A stretch of DNA of 64,000 bases from Hominenteromicrobium mulieris (GTDB lineage Bacteria > Bacillota > Clostridia > Oscillospirales > Acutalibacteraceae): assembly GCF_020687165.1 (NCBI RefSeq), contig NZ_JAJEQC010000007.1; one strand, written 5' to 3'. Below, in pieces: positions 60,852 through 64,000 of this stretch; positions within the stretch are counted from its first letter, which is position 1; each line of letters begins with the position of its first letter. The position numbers were made by a program, and so were the translations under genes. The notes beneath the pieces are model-generated. The model was not told the origin of the DNA and did not search any database. It was given only the letters and a program-made list of their open reading frames with translations.

Positions 60852-61864
60852 ATGGCTTTCTTTAATTCTGCTGTTGGTGTTCTTCAGACCCTCGTTGTGG
60901 CGCTGGGCGCTGGCCTCGGCATTTGGGGTGCGATCAATCTGCTGGAGGGCTACGGCAACGACAACCGTGCGATGCGTTCCTGACTGAAAAGGTCAGGCAC
61001 AGGTCGAAGGACGAATGAAGTCCAAAACCTTGGAGAACTGATATTTCGATGGATGAAATGAGGGGGGTAACGCCCCGAAGCGTCCACACTAATACTCCGA
61101 CTGGCATAGGTGCGCAACCGCCGATTGTCAGAAGCTCGGTGAAGTCGGCAGAGAGATGCCGTAGTTTTGGCTGCAAGGCTGAAATCGAAAGCTGTCCAGA
61201 GGTGGATAGCGCATCCTATATGCCGGGTGTCAGCCGCACATGGTTAGTATGTATGGAAATACTGACGAACTTCTGAATGTACAAGTCTAAACGTTGATAC
61301 CATCGAAACGGTGGTACTCCTTATACGGAGGTATTCGTGGACAAGTAAAAATGGTTGTTATGAAAGTCCATGTGCCGTTACAGGCGGCACGATTCGCAAA
61401 GAATTGAATACAGGCTTAGAGGAAGAACCTAAATGCGGCCCATGATAGAAATATCGGAACGCAGGAATCTGAAAACATTTAGCCTGTTGCAAGGCTGCGA
61501 GATGGTGGATGGGAATACCTTCGTGAGAAGGCAATAACCATTCTTTGTTTCAGTGAAAGTAGTGGCGTAGTACCTATGAAGCCGTGAAAAAGTAAACGGT
61601 GGAGGAAAGGCCACAAGTCGAATTTGGCAAAAGAAGTACACACAAAGTGTCGCAAGCCCTGTATGACCAAATTCGATGGAACGCCGTGTGCGGTGAAAGC
61701 TGCACGCACGGTGTGGAGCCGGGGAAAAGCTGGAGATCATATCAAATGCTTACCTATGGCTATCTGGTGCTAAATCTCAGGGCATGAAGCAGCTGATGGC
61801 CGGTGGCGGGGTGGCTTTGATTGGCATTACCCTCGTGCCGCTGCTGTCCGGTCTGTTCGGCTAA
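60852..61864 (+). CDS. Maff2-family membrane protein, interrupted by a group II intron
   Basis: Exon 1 (60852-60966, 115 nt) and exon 2 (61764-61864, 101 nt) join to 216 nt and encode a 71-residue protein beginning MAFFNSAVGVLQTLVVALG and ending LVPLLSGLFG. It has two hydrophobic helices, as Maff2 proteins of conjugative elements do. The splice restores GYGNDN-PGAKSQG in frame. Without splicing the reading stops after RAMRS, giving a 43-residue fragment. It lies between the coupling protein and TrbL, where Maff2 is expected, and is probably a channel (VirB2/VirB3-like) component. Confidence 0.88.
60967..61763 (+). mobile_element. ORF-less group II intron
   Basis: The 797-nt insertion starts with GTGCG, the group II 5' consensus, and ends in CTAT (A-Y end). 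Near the 3' end (about 61680-61716) lies domain V: GCCGTGTGCGGTGAAAGC / GCACGCACGGTGT, followed by a domain VI-like helix. A candidate EBS1 GGTTGTT (61353-61359) pairs with the upstream exon GACAACC (60960-60966), with one G-U. No reverse-transcriptase frame is present; bacterial group II introns usually carry one in domain IV. Splicing would need a maturase supplied elsewhere. Confidence 0.9.
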
Positions 61865-61943
61865 TCGGCAGCTCGTTTGCTTCCCGTAAATCCACGGAGG
61901 GTGCCGCTTTCGGGCGGCATCCTCCTGAAAGGAGGGCAACCCT

Positions 61944-62813
61944 ATGGATTTCTTATGGGATAAGATCACGGAATGGCTGAAAGAAATGCTCATCGGCGGT
62001 ATCGTGAGCAATCTGTCCGGGATGTTCGATGCGACCAATCAAAAGGTTGCCGAGATCTCCGGTCAGGTGGGCTTATCGCCGCAGGCATGGAACGGCAGCA
62101 TTTTCAGCATGATACAAAACCTGTCGGAAACCGTGATCGTCCCCATCGCAGGCGCAATTCTCGCCTTTGTCATGACGCTGGAACTGATCCAGCTCATTAC
62201 CGACAAAAATAACCTCAACGACATGGACACATGGATATTTTTCAAGTGGGCATTCAAGTCCGCTGCCGCTGTCCTGATCGTGACAAACACATGGACGATT
62301 GTGATGGGCGTGTTTGATGCCGCCCAAAGCGTCGTTGCCAGCGCCTCCGGGCTGATTATCGGCGACACCAGCATCAACATTTCAAGCGTCATGGTGGGTA
62401 TCGAGGATCGGCTGATGGAAATGGAGTTGGGGCCGCTGTTCGGCCTGTGGTTCCAGTCGCTGTTCGTTGGCATTACCATGTGGGCGCTGACCATCTGCAT
62501 TTTCATTATCACATTCGGAAGAATGATTGAAATATATCTCGTCACCTCTGTTGCCCCCATCCCAATGGCGACCATGATGGGCAAGGAATGGGGCGGCATG
62601 GGACAGAATTACATCCGTTCCCTGCTGGCGCTGGGCTTCCAAGCATTTCTCATCATCGTCTGCGTTGCCATCTACGCGGTTTTGGTGCAGAACATCGCGC
62701 TTGTGGATGACATCATCTACGCCATCTGGACTTGCATGGGCTACACGGTGCTGCTGTGCTTCTGCCTGTTCAAAACGAGCAGCCTTGCCAAGTCCGTGTT
62801 CAATGCGCATTAA
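61944..62813 (+). CDS. TrbL/VirB6-like conjugation membrane protein
   Basis: A 289-residue polytopic membrane protein with about six TM helices (about 75-97, 108-130, 175-200, 208-228, 235-255, 258-280) after an amphipathic N-terminus (DKITEWLKEMLIGGIVSN). It corresponds to the CD0411/TrbL-like component of clostridial elements, part of the mating channel. GGAGGG precedes the ATG; it follows exon 2 of Maff2 by 79 nt. Confidence 0.9.
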   Translation: MDFLWDKITEWLKEMLIGGIVSNLSGMFDATNQKVAEISGQVGLSPQAWNGSIFSMIQNLSETVIVPIAGAILAFVMTLELIQLITDKNNLNDMDTWIFFKWAFKSAAAVLIVTNTWTIVMGVFDAAQSVVASASGLIIGDTSINISSVMVGIEDRLMEMELGPLFGLWFQSLFVGITMWALTICIFIITFGRMIEIYLVTSVAPIPMATMMGKEWGGMGQNYIRSLLALGFQAFLIIVCVAIYAVLVQNIALVDDIIYAIWTCMGYTVLLCFCLFKTSSLAKSVFNAH

Positions 62814-62826
62814 CGGGGGTGATACC

Positions 62827-63267
62827 ATGCTGACGCTCACGCCCGTTACCCTTGCAACAGCGAACGCATTTGTCAATGCGCATCACCGGCACCATAAGGC
62901 AACTGCGGGGCATAAGTTTTCCATCGGCTATGCCAAGGATGGAGAGCTTGTCGGCGTTGCAATCGTAGGCCGTCCGGTGAGCCGGTATCTGGATGATGGC
63001 TGGACATTGGAGGTCAATCGCCTTTGCACCACCGGTGAGAAGAACGCTTGCAGCATCCTTTATGCCGCATCCGCGCGGGCGGCAAAGGCAATGGGGTACC
63101 GCAAGATCATCACCTATACGCTGGATAGCGAGAGCGGCAGCAGCCTCCGTGCTGTTGGCTGGAGCTGTGCAGGATTAGCTGGTGGGAAATGCTGGACAGG
63201 CAGCCGCAAGCCAGCCTCCGCTTTGTACCCGGCGCAGATGAAACTTCGATATGAAAAGCTCTTGTAA
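62827..63267 (+). CDS. XF1762-family protein (acetyltransferase-like)
   Basis: A 146-residue protein matching the XF1762 family of mobile elements and phages. Blocks are VNAHHRHHKATAGHKFSIGYAKDG, VGVAIVGRPVSRYLDDG, and LYAASARAAKAMGYRKIITYTL; the outline is GNAT-like but the substrate is unknown. ATG 62827 follows GGGGGTG, 13 nt after the TrbL stop; an in-frame ATG at 62803 overlaps that gene. It is cargo among the transfer genes. Confidence 0.82.
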   Translation: MLTLTPVTLATANAFVNAHHRHHKATAGHKFSIGYAKDGELVGVAIVGRPVSRYLDDGWTLEVNRLCTTGEKNACSILYAASARAAKAMGYRKIITYTLDSESGSSLRAVGWSCAGLAGGKCWTGSRKPASALYPAQMKLRYEKLL

Positions 63268-63280
63268 AGGGGGGATTTCT

Positions 63281-63712
63281 ATGGCCTATGTCAATGTCCC
63301 AAAGGACTTAACCAAAGTAAAGACCAAGGTGCTGTTCAATCTCACGAAACGGCAGCTCATTTGCTTCGGAAGCGGCTCGCTCATCGGCGTACCGCTTTTC
63401 TTCTTGCTCAAGGGCAGCATTGGCACCAGCCCCGCCGCAATGGTGATGATGGTGGTGATGATCCCGGCCATGCTGTTCGCCATGTATGAAAAGAACGGTC
63501 AGCCGCTGGAGGTCGTCATCCGCAACATCTACCGTGTGTGCTTCCAGCGGCCGAAGCAGCGCCCGTATAAGACCAACAATTTTTATGCCGTTCTGGAGCG
63601 GCAAAACCAGTTAGACCGGGAGGTGTATCAAATTGTCCGAAAAGAAAAAGCTGACCCGCGCCGAACGAAAACAGATCGAAGCCGCCATCGCAAGAGCGAA
63701 CCGAACGGATAA
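63281..63712 (+). CDS. PrgI-family conjugation protein
   Basis: A 143-residue PrgI protein (VirB3-like channel component). It starts MAYVNVPKDLTKVKTKVLFNLT, the family hallmark, followed by two TM helices (about 32-52, 57-75) and a basic C-terminus. AAAGGGGGG precedes the ATG. Its last 80 nt overlap the start of the virB4 gene in another frame. Confidence 0.92.
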   Translation: MAYVNVPKDLTKVKTKVLFNLTKRQLICFGSGSLIGVPLFFLLKGSIGTSPAAMVMMVVMIPAMLFAMYEKNGQPLEVVIRNIYRVCFQRPKQRPYKTNNFYAVLERQNQLDREVYQIVRKEKADPRRTKTDRSRHRKSEPNG

Positions 63713-64000
63713 GAAAGAAAAATCGGCGCAGGATAGCATCCCGTATCAGCGTATGTGGCCAGACGGCATCTGCCGTGTGACCGACACGCGCTACACCAAA
63801 ACGATCCAGTATCAGGACATCAACTACCAGCTCTCGCAGAATGAGGACAAGACCGCCATCTTTGAGGCGTGGTGCGATTTCCTGAACTACTTTGACAGCT
63901 CCGTGCAATTCCAGCTTTCCTTTGTGAACCTCTCGGCTTCGCAGGAAACCTTTGCGCGGAGCATTTCCATTCCGCCCTGCGGGGACGAGTTTGACGGCAT
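63633..64000 (+). CDS. virB4: VirB4-family conjugation ATPase, 5' part
   Basis: The frame is open from TTG 63633 to the window edge, giving 122 residues: a basic start (SEKKKLTRAERKQIEAAIARA), then DSIPYQRMWPDGICRVTDTRYTK and YFDSSVQFQLSFVNLSA, as in VirB4/TrbE proteins that follow PrgI in these elements. GGGAGG lies 9 nt upstream of the TTG. The Walker motifs would lie beyond the window, so the gene is partial. It should power substrate transfer and pilus biogenesis. Confidence 0.88.
   Translation, partial: MSEKKKLTRAERKQIEAAIARANRTDKKEKSAQDSIPYQRMWPDGICRVTDTRYTKTIQYQDINYQLSQNEDKTAIFEAWCDFLNYFDSSVQFQLSFVNLSASQETFARSISIPPCGDEFDG

Noticed and set aside
61013..61740. Short open frames inside the group II intron as a reverse transcriptase remnant
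   Set aside because: The translations show no RT motifs such as YxDD, and the intron is too short to hold one.

Overview
The window looks like a chromosome segment of an anaerobic, endospore-forming member of the Clostridia, probably an Oscillospirales/Ruminococcaceae-type gut bacterium. The evidence is a complete spoIIAA-spoIIAB-sigF operon, clostridial gene neighbourhoods (valS-folC, apbE with a NusG-II protein and a Gx transporter, 2-hydroxyacyl-CoA dehydratase activases), consensus sigma-A promoters with AGGAGG-type ribosome binding sites, and soluble flavin/iron-sulfur redox complexes with no respiratory genes in view. The genus cannot be fixed from the sequence alone.

Layout. 1-435: a strong leftward promoter with an rRNA-type leader (an rRNA operon probably lies just outside the window) and the metA promoter. 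436-2711: metA, a HAD phosphatase and a GNAT acetyltransferase. 2679-4082 (minus): the sporulation sigma-F operon. 4216-8117 (minus): valS-folC. 8542-14739: an NlpC/P60-SH3 wall hydrolase, a CdaR/PucR-type regulator, and ftsE-ftsX-M23 hydrolase. 14838-19321 (minus): RluA-type pseudouridine synthase, two-part ThrE-type exporter, Tex. 19558-21546: HAD protein, TIM-barrel isomerase and a small membrane protein.

21681-32877 (minus) is the centrepiece: one tightly packed 12-gene operon encoding an LDH-fold dehydrogenase with a malate-dehydrogenase specificity arginine, HdrB, HdrC, HdrA, MvhD/FlxD, FlxC, FlxB, FlxA, a fumarate-reductase iron-sulfur subunit, its flavoprotein, and both fumarase subunits. 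Read together it is a soluble reductive branch (oxaloacetate, malate, fumarate, succinate) attached to an NADH-dependent Flx-Hdr electron-bifurcation module. I infer a flavin-based, electron-bifurcating fumarate reductase.

33362-52927: a two-component system, cytidylate-kinase-like protein, NusG-II/ApbE, SLOG protein, Gx transporter, a two-gene dehydratase activase, P-loop ATPase, MBL and PHP hydrolases, an ECF S component behind an attenuator-type leader, nagB, EamA and MATE transporters, and an orphan binding lipoprotein fused to a peptidoglycan-binding domain. Between these genes lie four copies of a structured intergenic repeat whose hairpin stems vary by compensatory change while the loops stay fixed.

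53319-64000: a tRNA-Ser(CGA), an integrase remnant, and the left part of an integrative conjugative element (ParB, DUF3801, VirD4 coupling protein, Maff2, TrbL/VirB6, PrgI, VirB4, with PAPS-reductase-like and SLOG-like cargo). Its Maff2 gene is split by an ORF-less group II intron of about 797 nt; removing the intron restores the frame exactly. The element continues beyond the right edge.
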